Shown: piece by piece, positions 24,284 to 32,939 of the stretch
Layout of the letters: every line of letters starts with the position of its first letter
Numbering within the stretch: the stretch's first letter is position 1
Assembly (NCBI GenBank): GCA_934446065.1
Contig: CAKSDP010000020.1
Span: 1-35,071, forward strand
From: an uncultured Eubacteriales bacterium
Lineage (GTDB): Bacteria > Bacillota > Clostridia > Oscillospirales > CAG-272
Length of the DNA stretch: 35,071 bases
Reading direction: 5' to 3'
The notes under the pieces: generated by a model
Seen by the model: the letters and a program-made list of their open reading frames with translations, nothing else
Database searches by the model: none
Told to the model about the DNA's origin: nothing
Program-made: the position numbers and the translations under genes

Positions 24284-25504
24284 ATGCTTACAGGATACAA
24301 TTACGACAGACCGGGGGCGCGTGACAGGATCCTCGGACTGTATTTTCACATACCGTTCTGCCGGAGCAAGTGCGCGTACTGCGACTTTTATTCGTTCATT
24401 CCCTCCGGTGAGGAGATCATGGAGCATTATGTGCAGACGCTGCTCCTCCATATGCAGGATTACAGCGACTGCGCCGCCGACTGCGTCTGCGATACGGTCT
24501 ATATCGGCGGAGGAACGCCGACCGTGCTCCCGACAGAGCTTCTCGTGAAGCTCATACGCGGTATACGTAAAAACTTTAATTTTTCGGCAAATCCGGAGTT
24601 CACGATCGAGGCGAATCCCGCAACTCTCACGCCGGATATGCTGAAAAAGCTGCGCCGTGCGGGGGTGAACCGCCTCAGCATCGGACTTCAGAGCGGCGAC
24701 AACCGCGAGCTTCGCGCACTGTCGCGCATCCATACGCGTGCCGATTTTGAGCAGTCGTACAGGATGGCGCGTGAATCGGGATTTGACAACATCAGCGTAG
24801 ATCTCATGTTCGGTATCCCGGGAGAGACGGTGGATTCTCTCATGCGGAATCTGCGGTACGTCACGCGGCTCGGCGTCGAGCATATCTCGCTCTACAACCT
24901 GAAGCTCGAGCCGGGAACGCCCCTGTTCGAGCACAGAAGCGAGCTTGTCCTTCCCGATGAGGATACCGAGGCGGATATGTACCTCAGGGCGGTCGAGTAC
25001 CTCAATTCGGAGGGATACCCGCAGTACGAAATCAGCAATTTCTCGCTGCCGGGCAGACAGTCGCGCCACAACCTGAAATACTGGAACTGTTACGAATATC
25101 TCGGCTTCGGTCCGGCAGCGCATTCGTATTTCAACGACGTGAGATTCTCGTACACGAGAAATATCGAGGCGTATATCACAGGGGTGGAAAACCCCACCGC
25201 CGACGTGTCGATTATCGACCAGTCGGAGAAGATCCCGGCGCGCGAGCGTATCGGCGAATACGTGATGCTCCGTATGAGACTTGCGCGCGGCGTGCGATTC
25301 GACGATTTCAGGTACCGCTTCGGCGCGGATTTCGAGGAGCTGTACGGGCGGAAGCTCCTTCCGTATCTGCGCGGCGGATTTGTCCGCAAGACCGATGGCG
25401 GAGTGTGCCTCACGCCGAAGGGAATGTTCGTCTCGAACTATATTCTGTCGGATATACTTGATTTCAGCAATGTCGGCGAGACGATGTTTAACGGAGTGAA
25501 ATAA
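24284..25504 (+). CDS. hemW: HemW-type radical SAM protein (coproporphyrinogen oxidase-like)
   Basis: The protein has 406 residues from the ATG 5 bases after AAGGAGG; an adjacent TTG is too close to that site. The N-terminal YFHIPFCRSKCAYCDFYSF carries the radical-SAM cluster ligands Cys26, Cys30 and Cys33. The SAM-binding strand GGGTPT and the HemW-type C-terminal domain with YEISNFSLPG and YLGFGPAAHS are present. The lepA-hemW order is common in Firmicutes. HemW proteins are thought to be heme chaperones rather than true HemN oxidases, and the nearby absence of heme genes agrees. The stop is 2 bases from the mnmA start. Confidence 0.95.
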   Translation: MLTGYNYDRPGARDRILGLYFHIPFCRSKCAYCDFYSFIPSGEEIMEHYVQTLLLHMQDYSDCAADCVCDTVYIGGGTPTVLPTELLVKLIRGIRKNFNFSANPEFTIEANPATLTPDMLKKLRRAGVNRLSIGLQSGDNRELRALSRIHTRADFEQSYRMARESGFDNISVDLMFGIPGETVDSLMRNLRYVTRLGVEHISLYNLKLEPGTPLFEHRSELVLPDEDTEADMYLRAVEYLNSEGYPQYEISNFSLPGRQSRHNLKYWNCYEYLGFGPAAHSYFNDVRFSYTRNIEAYITGVENPTADVSIIDQSEKIPARERIGEYVMLRMRLARGVRFDDFRYRFGADFEELYGRKLLPYLRGGFVRKTDGGVCLTPKGMFVSNYILSDILDFSNVGETMFNGVK

Positions 25505-25506
25505 CT

Positions 25507-26550
25507 GTGCAGAGAGAAAAAATTGCCGTTGCAATGAGCGGCGGCGTTGACAGCGGAGCTGCGGCATATCTCCTCGCAAGCGAGGACTTTGACGTCTGCG
25601 GAGTAACGTTTGACATGGCGCACGCGGATGTTCCGGATACCGGAGACGGCTCTGCCTCGGCAGGCGCTGCGGCAATATGCGGCGCACTCGGGGTAAGCCA
25701 TGCGTCTCTCGCGTGCGGCGATATGTTTTGCCGCTATGTGCGCGAGCCGTTTGCGCAGACATATATGAACGGTCAGACGCCGAACCCGTGCGTCATGTGC
25801 AATATTCATGTGAAATTCCCGTGTCTCCTTGATTTTGCTGACAGCGTGGGCGCACGCCTTGCGGCAACGGGGCATTACGCCCGAATCGGCGAGTCAGGCG
25901 GCACATATTACGTCAGACGTGCGTCGGATACGCGCAAGGATCAGAGCTATATGCTGTGGGGGCTTGATCCGGCGACGCTCAGCCGCGTGCGCTTCCCGCT
26001 CGGCGAGCTGACAAAGCCGCAGATACGCGAGATCGCGGCGAGCGCAGGGCTTCCGTGCGCGTCAACGCCGGACAGCCAGGATATATGCTTCATACCCGAT
26101 GGGGATTTTCGCGGGTATCTTGACCGTGCACTCGGCGAGTCCCCGCGCGGGAGCTTTATCGACGCTGTCGGGAACGTTCTCGGAAGCCACACAGGTCAGC
26201 GCAACTTTACGATCGGGCAGAGCCGCGGGCTCGGTATCGCGCTCGGTCGGCGAATGTACGTCCTGCGGCGCGATGCCGCAAAAAATGAGGTCACGCTCGG
26301 CGACGAGGCGGAGCTGTTTCGCCGCGAGGTGCGCGCCGCGGGAATTCGGCTGAACTGGGATTTTCCTGCGGGAACGCGCTTTTCGGTGAAGATCAGATAT
26401 TCTCAGGCGATGTACCCGGCGTCCGTCACTCAAACGGGCGAGGATGAGGTCACGGCGGTGTTTGACGAGCCGCTCAGAGCACCTGCGCCGGGACAGTCGA
26501 TGGTGCTGTACGACGGCGATACACTTGTCGGCGGCGGAATAATTGCATAA
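25507..26550 (+). CDS. mnmA: tRNA 2-thiouridylase MnmA
   Basis: The protein has 347 residues from a GTG with GGAG about 10 bases upstream. The PP-loop SGGVDS (11-16) binds ATP. TPNPCVMCN supplies the first catalytic Cys (Cys95) and DSQDICFI the second (Cys194), the pair that forms the persulfide/disulfide during sulfur transfer. FTIGQSRGLG is the family's C-terminal-domain entry motif. It thiolates uridine 34 of Lys, Glu and Gln tRNAs in the cytoplasm. It lies 2 bases after hemW and 17 bases before tcdA, so the three are co-transcribed with lepA as a translation and tRNA-modification operon. Confidence 0.96.
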   Translation: MQREKIAVAMSGGVDSGAAAYLLASEDFDVCGVTFDMAHADVPDTGDGSASAGAAAICGALGVSHASLACGDMFCRYVREPFAQTYMNGQTPNPCVMCNIHVKFPCLLDFADSVGARLAATGHYARIGESGGTYYVRRASDTRKDQSYMLWGLDPATLSRVRFPLGELTKPQIREIAASAGLPCASTPDSQDICFIPDGDFRGYLDRALGESPRGSFIDAVGNVLGSHTGQRNFTIGQSRGLGIALGRRMYVLRRDAAKNEVTLGDEAELFRREVRAAGIRLNWDFPAGTRFSVKIRYSQAMYPASVTQTGEDEVTAVFDEPLRAPAPGQSMVLYDGDTLVGGGIIA

Positions 26551-26567
26551 CGGACTCCGGAGGTGTT

Positions 26568-27311
26568 ATGGAAAACATATATACAAGAACGCGGATGCTC
26601 GTCGGGGACGACGGGATCGAGCGGCTCGCGTCGGCGAGCGTTGCTGTGTTCGGACTCGGCGGGGTCGGATCGTATGCGCTCGAGGCGCTCGCACGTGCTG
26701 GCGTCGGGCGGCTTATTCTTGTTGACGGTGATGTTGTCGCTCCGTCAAACGTGAACCGTCAGCTTATCGCGACGGAGAGCACCGTCGGAATGCGCAAAAC
26801 GGATGTTGCCGCGGCGCGCGTGCGCGAGATCAACCCGTCGGCAAAGATCGAGACATATGACCTGTTCTATTCTGCTGAGACTGCGGACGATGTGCCGCTG
26901 TCCGGCGTCGATTTTGCGGTTGACGCGATCGATACGGTGAGGTCAAAGCTTGAGATAATAAAGAGATGCGACGCGCTCGGCGTCGGACTTATTTCGTGCA
27001 TGGGTACGGGAAATAAGCTTGACCCGACGCGGCTCGAGATCGCCGATATCTACAAAACATCGGTGTGTCCGCTTGCGCGGGAAATGCGCAGGCTTTGCCG
27101 ACGCGAGGGGATCGCGGCGCTGAAGGTGCTGTACTCAAAGGAGGAGCCGCGCCGCCCGATCGTATCCGATACGGAAGGTGACAAGGGCGAGTCCGACGCG
27201 TCTCTGCCGCAGATATCGAAGCGCTGTCCGCCGGGCAGTATTTCGTTCGTGCCGTCGGTCGCCGGACTGATCATTGCGGGAGAGATTATACGCACGATCA
27301 CGGGCGTTTGA
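26568..27311 (+). CDS. tcdA: tRNA threonylcarbamoyladenosine dehydratase (ThiF/E1-like)
   Basis: This 247-residue protein has CGGAGG before its ATG. The E1-like adenylation motif FGLGGVGS (33-40), the conserved DGDVVAPSNVNRQ and the following DAIDT define the ThiF/MoeB fold. The later segment GTGNKLDPTRLEIADI and the ending PPGSISFVPSVAGLIIAG are typical of TcdA (CsdL) rather than ThiF or MoeB. It converts t6A37 of tRNA to the cyclic form using ATP. It is the last gene of the operon, and a terminator follows. Confidence 0.94.
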   Translation: MENIYTRTRMLVGDDGIERLASASVAVFGLGGVGSYALEALARAGVGRLILVDGDVVAPSNVNRQLIATESTVGMRKTDVAAARVREINPSAKIETYDLFYSAETADDVPLSGVDFAVDAIDTVRSKLEIIKRCDALGVGLISCMGTGNKLDPTRLEIADIYKTSVCPLAREMRRLCRREGIAALKVLYSKEEPRRPIVSDTEGDKGESDASLPQISKRCPPGSISFVPSVAGLIIAGEIIRTITGV

Positions 27312-27338
27312 CGGGAAACGGCTCCAAGCTTTATAAAT

Positions 27339-27371
27339 AAAAAATCTGTATGCACAGCATACAGATTTTTT
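27339..27371. terminator. Bidirectional intrinsic terminator
   Basis: AAAAAATCTGTATG (27339-27352) pairs with 27358-27371 around a 5-base loop, between the convergent tcdA and pyk genes. Confidence 0.93.
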
Positions 27372-27390
27372 GATATGTTTATATGTCCGT

Positions 27391-28818
27391 TTACTCTCTG
27401 CCTTCGACTATCTGAACCTTGATTATGTTTGTCGAGCCGGAGGTGTTGAGCGGAACGCCGGCGGTTATGACTACGCAGTCGCCGGGCGATACGAGGTCGA
27501 TCTGCTTTGCGCAGTCGATCGCGTGACGGAACAGGCTGTCCGTGTCGCTCTGACACTTGGAGAGTACGGGGAAAACACCCCATGAGAGCGAGAGCTGGTG
27601 GAACGTTTTCTCCTCGGGGGTCGCCGCAATGATGAACTGCGACGGACGGTATTTTGAAACTCTGCGTGCAGTGTGACCGGATTTCGTCACCGCAATGATC
27701 GCCTTCGCCGAGAGATCGCGGGCGGTCGTGCAGGCAGCGTCGCACAGCGCATTCGTGGTGTCGTTCTCGTCGTTTTCGTGGATCAGTCCGCGATACGCGC
27801 CAAGCTCGATCGCGTCAAGCTCCGCCTGCTCGGCAATGGTCGCCATAACGCGCACTACGAGCGCCGGATGATCTCCCATCGCGGTCTCGCCGGACAGCAT
27901 GACTGCGGACGTCCCGTCAAATACGGCGTTTGCAACGTCGGTGATCTCGGCTCTCGTCGGTGTCGTGCTGTGGATCATTGATTCAAGCATCTGCGTTGCG
28001 CAGATGACCATTTTTCCCGCACGGTAGCATTTGCGAATGAAGCGCTTCTGAATTCCCGGAAGTTTTTCGTATTCGACCTCAACTCCCATGTCGCCGCGCG
28101 CGACCATTATTCCATCGGAATAGTGCAGTATCTCGTCAAAGTTGTTTACGCCCTGAATGTTTTCGATCTTTGCGATTATCTTGATGTCGTGACCGCCGTT
28201 GTAGTCGAGGAATTTGCGCATCGCGATCACGTCGTCCTTGCTGCGTACAAACGACGCCGATACAAAATCGACCTTTTCCTCGATGCCGAACAGGAGGTCA
28301 GCCTCGTCGCTCGGACTGAGATACGGCATATCGAGCGCCACATTCGGCACGTTTACGCCCTTGTGCGTGCTGATGTGACCGCCGTCAATCACACGACATA
28401 CAATATTTTCGTTATCGGTCGATACGACTTCAAGACTGATGCGTCCGTCGTCAATGAGAAGATGGTCGCCGCGAGTGAGCTGGCGCGGCAGATCCTTGTA
28501 TGTTATCGATGCCTCGTTGGAGCTTCCGACAACATCGCGGGTCGTGAATGTGAAATCCTGCCCGCTCTTCAGAACAACGCCGTCCTCAACCTTGCCGAGA
28601 CGGATCTCCGGCCCCTTCGTGTCAAGCATTACGGCGGCAGGCACCTTCAGCTTGTCGCGGACCGAGCGAAACAGGGCAATGTTCTTGCGGTGCTCCTCGT
28701 GAGTTCCGTGCGAAAAGTTCAGCCTTGCAACATTCATGCCCGCGCGAAGCATTTCGGCAAGCGTTTTTTCGTTTGTGCTTGTGGGTCCGAGCGTGCAGAT
28801 GATCTTTGTTCTTCTCAT
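27391..28818 (-). CDS. pyk: Pyruvate kinase (short form)
   Basis: The start at 28818 gives 475 residues. The longer open frame back to 28878 runs into the promoter -10 and is rejected. The N-terminal RRTKIICTLGPTS, the substrate and metal site LDTKGPEIR, KIENIQGVNNFDEI and VARGDMGVE are all intact, as is the MLESM...PTRAEITDVANAV signature region. The C-terminal allosteric domain is present, but the additional PEP-utilizer domain of bacilli is absent. It makes pyruvate and ATP in the last step of glycolysis. The 5' leader is about 60 bases and GGAAAGG serves as ribosome binding site. Confidence 0.97.
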   Translation of the reverse strand: MRRTKIICTLGPTSTNEKTLAEMLRAGMNVARLNFSHGTHEEHRKNIALFRSVRDKLKVPAAVMLDTKGPEIRLGKVEDGVVLKSGQDFTFTTRDVVGSSNEASITYKDLPRQLTRGDHLLIDDGRISLEVVSTDNENIVCRVIDGGHISTHKGVNVPNVALDMPYLSPSDEADLLFGIEEKVDFVSASFVRSKDDVIAMRKFLDYNGGHDIKIIAKIENIQGVNNFDEILHYSDGIMVARGDMGVEVEYEKLPGIQKRFIRKCYRAGKMVICATQMLESMIHSTTPTRAEITDVANAVFDGTSAVMLSGETAMGDHPALVVRVMATIAEQAELDAIELGAYRGLIHENDENDTTNALCDAACTTARDLSAKAIIAVTKSGHTARRVSKYRPSQFIIAATPEEKTFHQLSLSWGVFPVLSKCQSDTDSLFRHAIDCAKQIDLVSPGDCVVITAGVPLNTSGSTNIIKVQIVEGRE

Positions 28819-28883
28819 TTTATATACGACCTTTCCGATGGAATCAGCAGATAGCGGGAATAAAAACTTCCCCCTCATTTTAT

Positions 28884-28912
28884 ATTATACCTCAATTTTG
28901 CCGCAGACGCAA
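28884..28912 (-). promoter_or_regulatory. Sigma-A promoter of pyk
   Basis: On the - strand TTGCGT (28907-28912), a 17-base spacer and a perfect TATAAT (28884-28889) are visible. Confidence 0.83.
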
Positions 28913-28961
28913 GAGAGCGTGCCGTATTTTCCGATAATGCACAAAAAATTGCTGTCCTGTA

Positions 28962-28990
28962 TTTACATAATAACGTATGTGTGATAAAAT
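28962..28990 (+). promoter_or_regulatory. Sigma-A promoter of the acyltransferase-fold gene
   Basis: TTTACA (28962-28967), a 17-base spacer ending in TGTGA and TAAAAT (28985-28990) form the promoter. Confidence 0.8.
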
Positions 28991-29027
28991 TACATATGTA
29001 TAATATTTTTTAGGCGGAGGATCTGTG

Positions 29028-29927
29028 ATGGTTGAAGAAAAAGTCCGAGATACGGAAATGCCCGCAAAAAAGAAGAAAAGGGAGGAGGAGTTCCGCCGTG
29101 TGCGCACCGCTTCTCCGATGCTCGTGATAACTTCCTATATAATGAAAACGCGCGTCGGCTCGCAGAATATGATAGCCGATAAGCTGAAAATAGACAATGT
29201 TGATAAATACATAAAGGAAAAGCAGGCGGAGGGGTACAAAAACATAAGCTATATGCACGTGCTCATCGCCGCGTACATCAGAACTGTGTCGCAGCGCCCC
29301 GCGCTCAACCGGTTTATTCGCGGACAGCGGATATACACCCGCAGAAATGTTGAGATCTCGCTTTCAATAAAGAAGCAGATGAATCTTGAGTCCCCAGATA
29401 CGGTGGTAAAGGTGATACTTCCGCCCGACGCGACCGCAGTTGATGTGTATGAGAAGCTCAATCAGGTGGTAACGGACTACCGCGATAACCCCGGCGGAGA
29501 TTTCGACAATACCGCAAAGGTGCTGAGCTATATTCCGGGACTTGTCCTGAAGTTTTCGATATGGTTCCTCAATCTGCTTGACTATTTCGGACTGCTGCCG
29601 TCGTTCCTGACCGGCGTCAGCCCGTTCCACTGCTCGTTCTTCATAACGTCGATGGGTTCGCTCGGTATTCCCGCGATCTATCATCACCTGTACGATTTCG
29701 GCACCTGCCCCGTGTTCTGCTCGTTCGGCACAAAGAAGCGAGAGTACAGCCTGTCGGACGACGGTACGGTACATAAGGATAAATATATAGATGTTACTTT
29801 TGTCCTCGACGAGCGTATCTGCGACGGATACTACTATGCGTCGTCTCTGAAAATGATAAAATCGCTCATCAAAAACCCGTGGCAGCTTGACGTGCCACCG
29901 GAGCAGATCGTAAGCGACATCCCGTAA
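29028..29927 (+). CDS. Stand-alone E2-type acyltransferase-fold protein with altered catalytic motif
   Basis: The protein has 299 residues from the ATG 7 bases after GGCGGAGG. The overall pattern follows the catalytic domain of 2-oxo-acid dehydrogenase E2 / chloramphenicol acetyltransferases: the central ISYMHVLIAAYIRTVSQRP, FFITSMGSLG, and the C-terminal VTFVLDERICDGYYYA. No lipoyl or peripheral-subunit-binding domain is present. At the active site the usual D-H-R-x-x-D-G reads DERICDG, so the catalytic His is Glu262 while Asp266 is kept. It is therefore probably not a normal acetyltransferase. The N-terminus is rich in Lys/Glu. It is monocistronic, with no dehydrogenase E1 or E3 nearby. The function is unknown; a scaffold, a changed chemistry or acyl binding are possible. 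Confidence 0.75.
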   Translation: MVEEKVRDTEMPAKKKKREEEFRRVRTASPMLVITSYIMKTRVGSQNMIADKLKIDNVDKYIKEKQAEGYKNISYMHVLIAAYIRTVSQRPALNRFIRGQRIYTRRNVEISLSIKKQMNLESPDTVVKVILPPDATAVDVYEKLNQVVTDYRDNPGGDFDNTAKVLSYIPGLVLKFSIWFLNLLDYFGLLPSFLTGVSPFHCSFFITSMGSLGIPAIYHHLYDFGTCPVFCSFGTKKREYSLSDDGTVHKDKYIDVTFVLDERICDGYYYASSLKMIKSLIKNPWQLDVPPEQIVSDIP

Positions 29928-29953
29928 GTGATGATTTTTGGTAAAATCATCAC
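29928..29953 (+). other. Perfect 11-bp hairpin after the acyltransferase-fold gene
   Basis: GTGATGATTTT pairs exactly with AAAATCATCAC around TGGT, starting right after the stop codon. An A-run, not a T-run, follows, so it is a weak terminator at best and may protect the 3' end. Confidence 0.5.
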
Positions 29954-29971
29954 AAAAATGCCGCTTGGGAC

Positions 29972-30000
29972 TTGCACTTTTGAATGATTTGTGATATCAT
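29972..30000 (+). promoter_or_regulatory. Sigma-A promoter of the dockerin protein gene
   Basis: TTGCAC (29972-29977), a 17-base spacer ending in TGTGA and TATCAT (29995-30000) form the promoter. A GGTGA/TCACC hairpin (30012-30024) lies in the leader. Confidence 0.83.
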
Positions 30001-30049
30001 ATGTGCAGATAGGTGAGCTTCACCGTAAATAATTTAAGGAGAATCCAAA

Positions 30050-31588
30050 ATGAAAAAACTGATTTCCGGTATTTTGTCTGCGGCAATGGTTGCAGGCATG
30101 GCACTGGTAGGCGCGGGCGCAGCCGATGAGAACAATAAAGCCCTTAAGTTTGATGATACCGTGCTGTCCGAGGGCGGTGCTGCAAACGGATATATGTCAC
30201 TTGACACCGGCGATAAGGACAACAGCCTCTTCTCAGAGGGTGGAATGACGCTGGAGTTTGATTTTACAATGGGTCATACCGCTCCGTGTATTCACCCGTT
30301 CGACGCAACTCTTTATCACACGCCTAAGCTCAACATAACGATTGGCAGCAACGGCGACGGCGAGTTCAAGTACTTCGGCTACAACGCCGAGGGCGGCTAT
30401 TTCTACCTCGCAAACTCCAAGATGTCTCCGAACGTAACCGAGGGCTCTTCCGACTGGAAGGACGTTGATATCAACAGCGCACGCGGCGACGGACTCGGAT
30501 ATCTTGTAAAATCCGCAGCCGGACTTGTAATCCCCGGCGAGACCTACAAGGTCGCTTTTGAGCTTAAGGGTGAGTCTGAATTCACCGCTTACCTCAACGG
30601 CGAGAAGATCATTGATTTCGATATGTACGACGACATGATCTCCCCGATGTTCTTCGACTACACCATGGTACTGTTCTACGCAAGACACATCTGTTGCTAC
30701 ATCGATAACCTCGCACTCTACAAAGAGGGCGTGTACAATCCCGCTACCGGCGAGGGACGCGATCAGAGCTTCGGCTTCTGCGACTTCGACAATACTTACT
30801 TTGAGAATGAGGCGCAGACAAAAAAAGACGGCACGACCGAGACCGGAACGGTCGTTAAGAACGCCGATATAATCAACCAGATCATGGATCCCAGAGCGTT
30901 TGCGTTTGTTGATCCCGCGCTTGAGATCTACGGCCAGAAGCTGAACACCGCAGAAGAGGGTGTTGCTGCTCTTTCCTTCGAGAAAGAGATCGTTTCCAAG
31001 TCCGGAAGAACGTTTGAGGCTGACCTCGCAGTTTCCTCGAACCCCGGTTTCAGAAACATTGAGCTGTACCTGCTCCAGGATCCGCTGATCACTGTTGAGA
31101 GCGTCACGGGAGCGAACGGCCTTACCGCTTCATATGATGATGAAGAGGGTAAGCTTACGATCACGACTCCCATCGACTATACCGCTGACGGCGTAATCGC
31201 TACCATTACTTATAAGATGGCAGGCGCCAAGAAGGTTTCGAACGATGATACGAATCTCAGCGTTCAGGACTTCTCGTATGGCTTCGGCGCCGACGTGAAT
31301 GACTACAAGTTCGTCGGTTCCGACGGAGCAAACAAGGATATCGCGATCTGCAACTCCTCCACAAAGGTCTTCAACTATTCCGTCGGTGATCTTAACGGCG
31401 ACGATAAGTATGACATTGCAGATGTAATCCTTATCCTCAAGATCATAGCTAAGTGGGACCTCCCGGATGTGTTCAAAGAGGCCGGCGACGTTAACGGCGA
31501 CGGTCGTACAAACACGATGGATGCTACGTACTACCTCAAAGCTATTGCAGGTTGGAAGGGCTTCAGCGTCGGTACGCTTGTCAACTGA
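30050..31588 (+). CDS. Secreted dockerin-containing protein
   Basis: The protein has 512 residues with AAGGAGA upstream. The signal peptide (MKKLISGILSAAM..., cleavage after GAGA near residue 24) is clear. Residues about 30-230 form a LamG/concanavalin-like beta domain (LYHTPKLNITIG, FTAYLNGEKIIDFD). Residues about 300-435 look like a cohesin-type beta-sandwich (NPGFRNIELYLLQDP, GVIATITYKM). The C-terminus is a type I dockerin with two calcium-binding repeats, GDLNGDDKYDIADVILILK (from 446) and GDVNGDGRTNTMDATYYLK (from 479); the ligand positions D/N-x-N-x-D...D are kept in both. There is no membrane anchor, so it is released or docked through the dockerin. A cohesin-like anchored protein is encoded 1.35 kb downstream and is the natural partner candidate. 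No catalytic glycosidase domain is seen. Confidence 0.88.
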   Translation: MKKLISGILSAAMVAGMALVGAGAADENNKALKFDDTVLSEGGAANGYMSLDTGDKDNSLFSEGGMTLEFDFTMGHTAPCIHPFDATLYHTPKLNITIGSNGDGEFKYFGYNAEGGYFYLANSKMSPNVTEGSSDWKDVDINSARGDGLGYLVKSAAGLVIPGETYKVAFELKGESEFTAYLNGEKIIDFDMYDDMISPMFFDYTMVLFYARHICCYIDNLALYKEGVYNPATGEGRDQSFGFCDFDNTYFENEAQTKKDGTTETGTVVKNADIINQIMDPRAFAFVDPALEIYGQKLNTAEEGVAALSFEKEIVSKSGRTFEADLAVSSNPGFRNIELYLLQDPLITVESVTGANGLTASYDDEEGKLTITTPIDYTADGVIATITYKMAGAKKVSNDDTNLSVQDFSYGFGADVNDYKFVGSDGANKDIAICNSSTKVFNYSVGDLNGDDKYDIADVILILKIIAKWDLPDVFKEAGDVNGDGRTNTMDATYYLKAIAGWKGFSVGTLVN

Positions 31589-31633
31589 TACAAAACCGGA
31601 ATCTAAGTGTTAAAAAAATATAAACATACGGTA

Positions 31634-31662
31634 TTGCAATTGTTATGACGTTGTGATATAAT
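31634..31662 (+). promoter_or_regulatory. Sigma-A promoter of the first anchored LamG-like gene
   Basis: TTGCAA (31634-31639), a 17-base spacer ending in TGTGA and a perfect TATAAT (31657-31662) are present. A GCCGC/GCGGC hairpin (31684-31698) lies in the leader. Confidence 0.88.
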
Positions 31663-31719
31663 GTCATCATTGAGACTATATTCGCCGCATACAGCGGCAA
31701 TAAAAGGAGGATCACGCAG

Positions 31720-32769
31720 ATGAAAAAGTTCATCGCAGTGCTTATGTCGGTGATGATGCTCGCGTCTGTTGCCATTGTAAGCACATCTGCTGCCGGAGAG
31801 GTCCTGTTTACGGATGATTTCTCTGACGGATTTACTAACACAAACAACTGGATCCTTGAGGGCAATTTGTTCTTCTCCGATGACTCGGAGCCCGGAAACC
31901 TTTGCGTCAGCGCATACAGGGACGGCGTAATCTCTCAGATGGAGTATCGCTACGATTACAGCCCGTCTCCGAGACTGTACGCTGCCAACTCTGCGTCCAT
32001 CAAGATCAAGGTCCGCGACTTTGATGCAGACGGCGATCACAGAGCAGGTTTCTGGTGGAGAGACAATTTCCTCTATGTTGCTGAGTCTGACGGCGGTACG
32101 CCCGGTGATCACGTTAACGGTAACATTTACAATGTCCTCGTGAACGCTGATAAGCAGACCGTTGAGATTTACAGCTCCGCAAGTGAAGGCGATCCTGTGG
32201 CTTCGTCCGCGCCGATCTCCGATATCGAAGTCGGCGGCGATTGGGTCGTTCTCGGTATGAGAATCGTTCCCGGCAAGATTACCGGTTACCTGGACGGCGA
32301 GAAGGTCGTTGAGTACAGTGATTCCACGCTCGCTGCAAATATGTCTTCGCCGATTCTTCTGCAGAACAACAACTGCTACGTATCGTTTGACAATCTCGTT
32401 ATTGCAACTGCTGACTACGATCTGTTCGGCGACCTCGCCGACGGCGGAAATGACAACCCCGATCCCGCAGTCACCAGCGGCGATAAGAATAACGGTAACG
32501 GCGGCAGCAATGGAAACAACGGCAATAACGGCGGAAATTCCAACAACAATGCTCCCGCGGCAACATCCGTTGTTGAGGAGGTCATCACCAATGACAAGGG
32601 TGAGACCGAGATCGTAACAAAGGTGGTCGAGGTTACGGCTGAGACCAACAAGAACAACTCCGGTGTGAACTCCAGCACCAAGACCGGTGACGCTGCGTTT
32701 ATCGTTGCGGCAGCAATGGTCATCGCGCTCGGAACCGCACTCGTAGTTAAAAAAGTTAACGTAAAATAA
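31720..32769 (+). CDS. Surface-anchored LamG-like protein (paralogue of 33929-34951)
   Basis: The protein has 349 residues with AAAGGAGG upstream. A signal peptide (cleavage after STSA near residue 25) is followed by a beta-sandwich of the LamG/concanavalin or 3-keto-disaccharide-hydrolase-like type (about 28-230: LFTDDFSDGF, GKITGYLDGEKVVEY, CYVSFDNLVIATADY), a likely glycan-binding module. An Asn/Gly-rich linker (about 240-285) is followed by a segment GETEIVTKVVEV shared with the paralogue. The C-terminus STKTGD, a hydrophobic helix and KKVNVK form a sortase-like or membrane anchor, although LP is missing from the motif. The linker and anchor are nearly identical at DNA level to those of the gene at 33929. 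Confidence 0.88.
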   Translation: MKKFIAVLMSVMMLASVAIVSTSAAGEVLFTDDFSDGFTNTNNWILEGNLFFSDDSEPGNLCVSAYRDGVISQMEYRYDYSPSPRLYAANSASIKIKVRDFDADGDHRAGFWWRDNFLYVAESDGGTPGDHVNGNIYNVLVNADKQTVEIYSSASEGDPVASSAPISDIEVGGDWVVLGMRIVPGKITGYLDGEKVVEYSDSTLAANMSSPILLQNNNCYVSFDNLVIATADYDLFGDLADGGNDNPDPAVTSGDKNNGNGGSNGNNGNNGGNSNNNAPAATSVVEEVITNDKGETEIVTKVVEVTAETNKNNSGVNSSTKTGDAAFIVAAAMVIALGTALVVKKVNVK

Positions 32770-32842
32770 TCGCGCAGTCCCTTATTTTCACAGCATATCC
32801 AATTAAAATTTCAAGTTTTTTGCCGAAAATGCGAAAAAGTAC

Positions 32843-32871
32843 TTGATATTTTAGTCCGACTGTGATAGAAT
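32843..32871 (+). promoter_or_regulatory. Sigma-A promoter of the cohesin-like gene
   Basis: TTGATA (32843-32848), a 17-base spacer ending in TGTGA and TAGAAT (32866-32871) form the promoter. An ACGCCG/CGGCGT hairpin (32885-32905) lies in the leader. Confidence 0.88.
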
Positions 32872-32939
32872 ACAATTGTCCAATACGCCGAAGACTTTAC
32901 GGCGTTGGGAAAATATATGTACATATAAGGAGAAAAAAC

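Noticed and set aside
24116..25762. Long open frame (548 codons) on the - strand over lepA, hemW and mnmA
   Set aside because: The + strand carries three complete conserved enzymes here, and the antisense product resembles no family.
28819..28878. N-terminal extension of pyruvate kinase to 28878
   Set aside because: The extension lies between the promoter and the usual start, begins almost at the -10, and is not part of the conserved enzyme.
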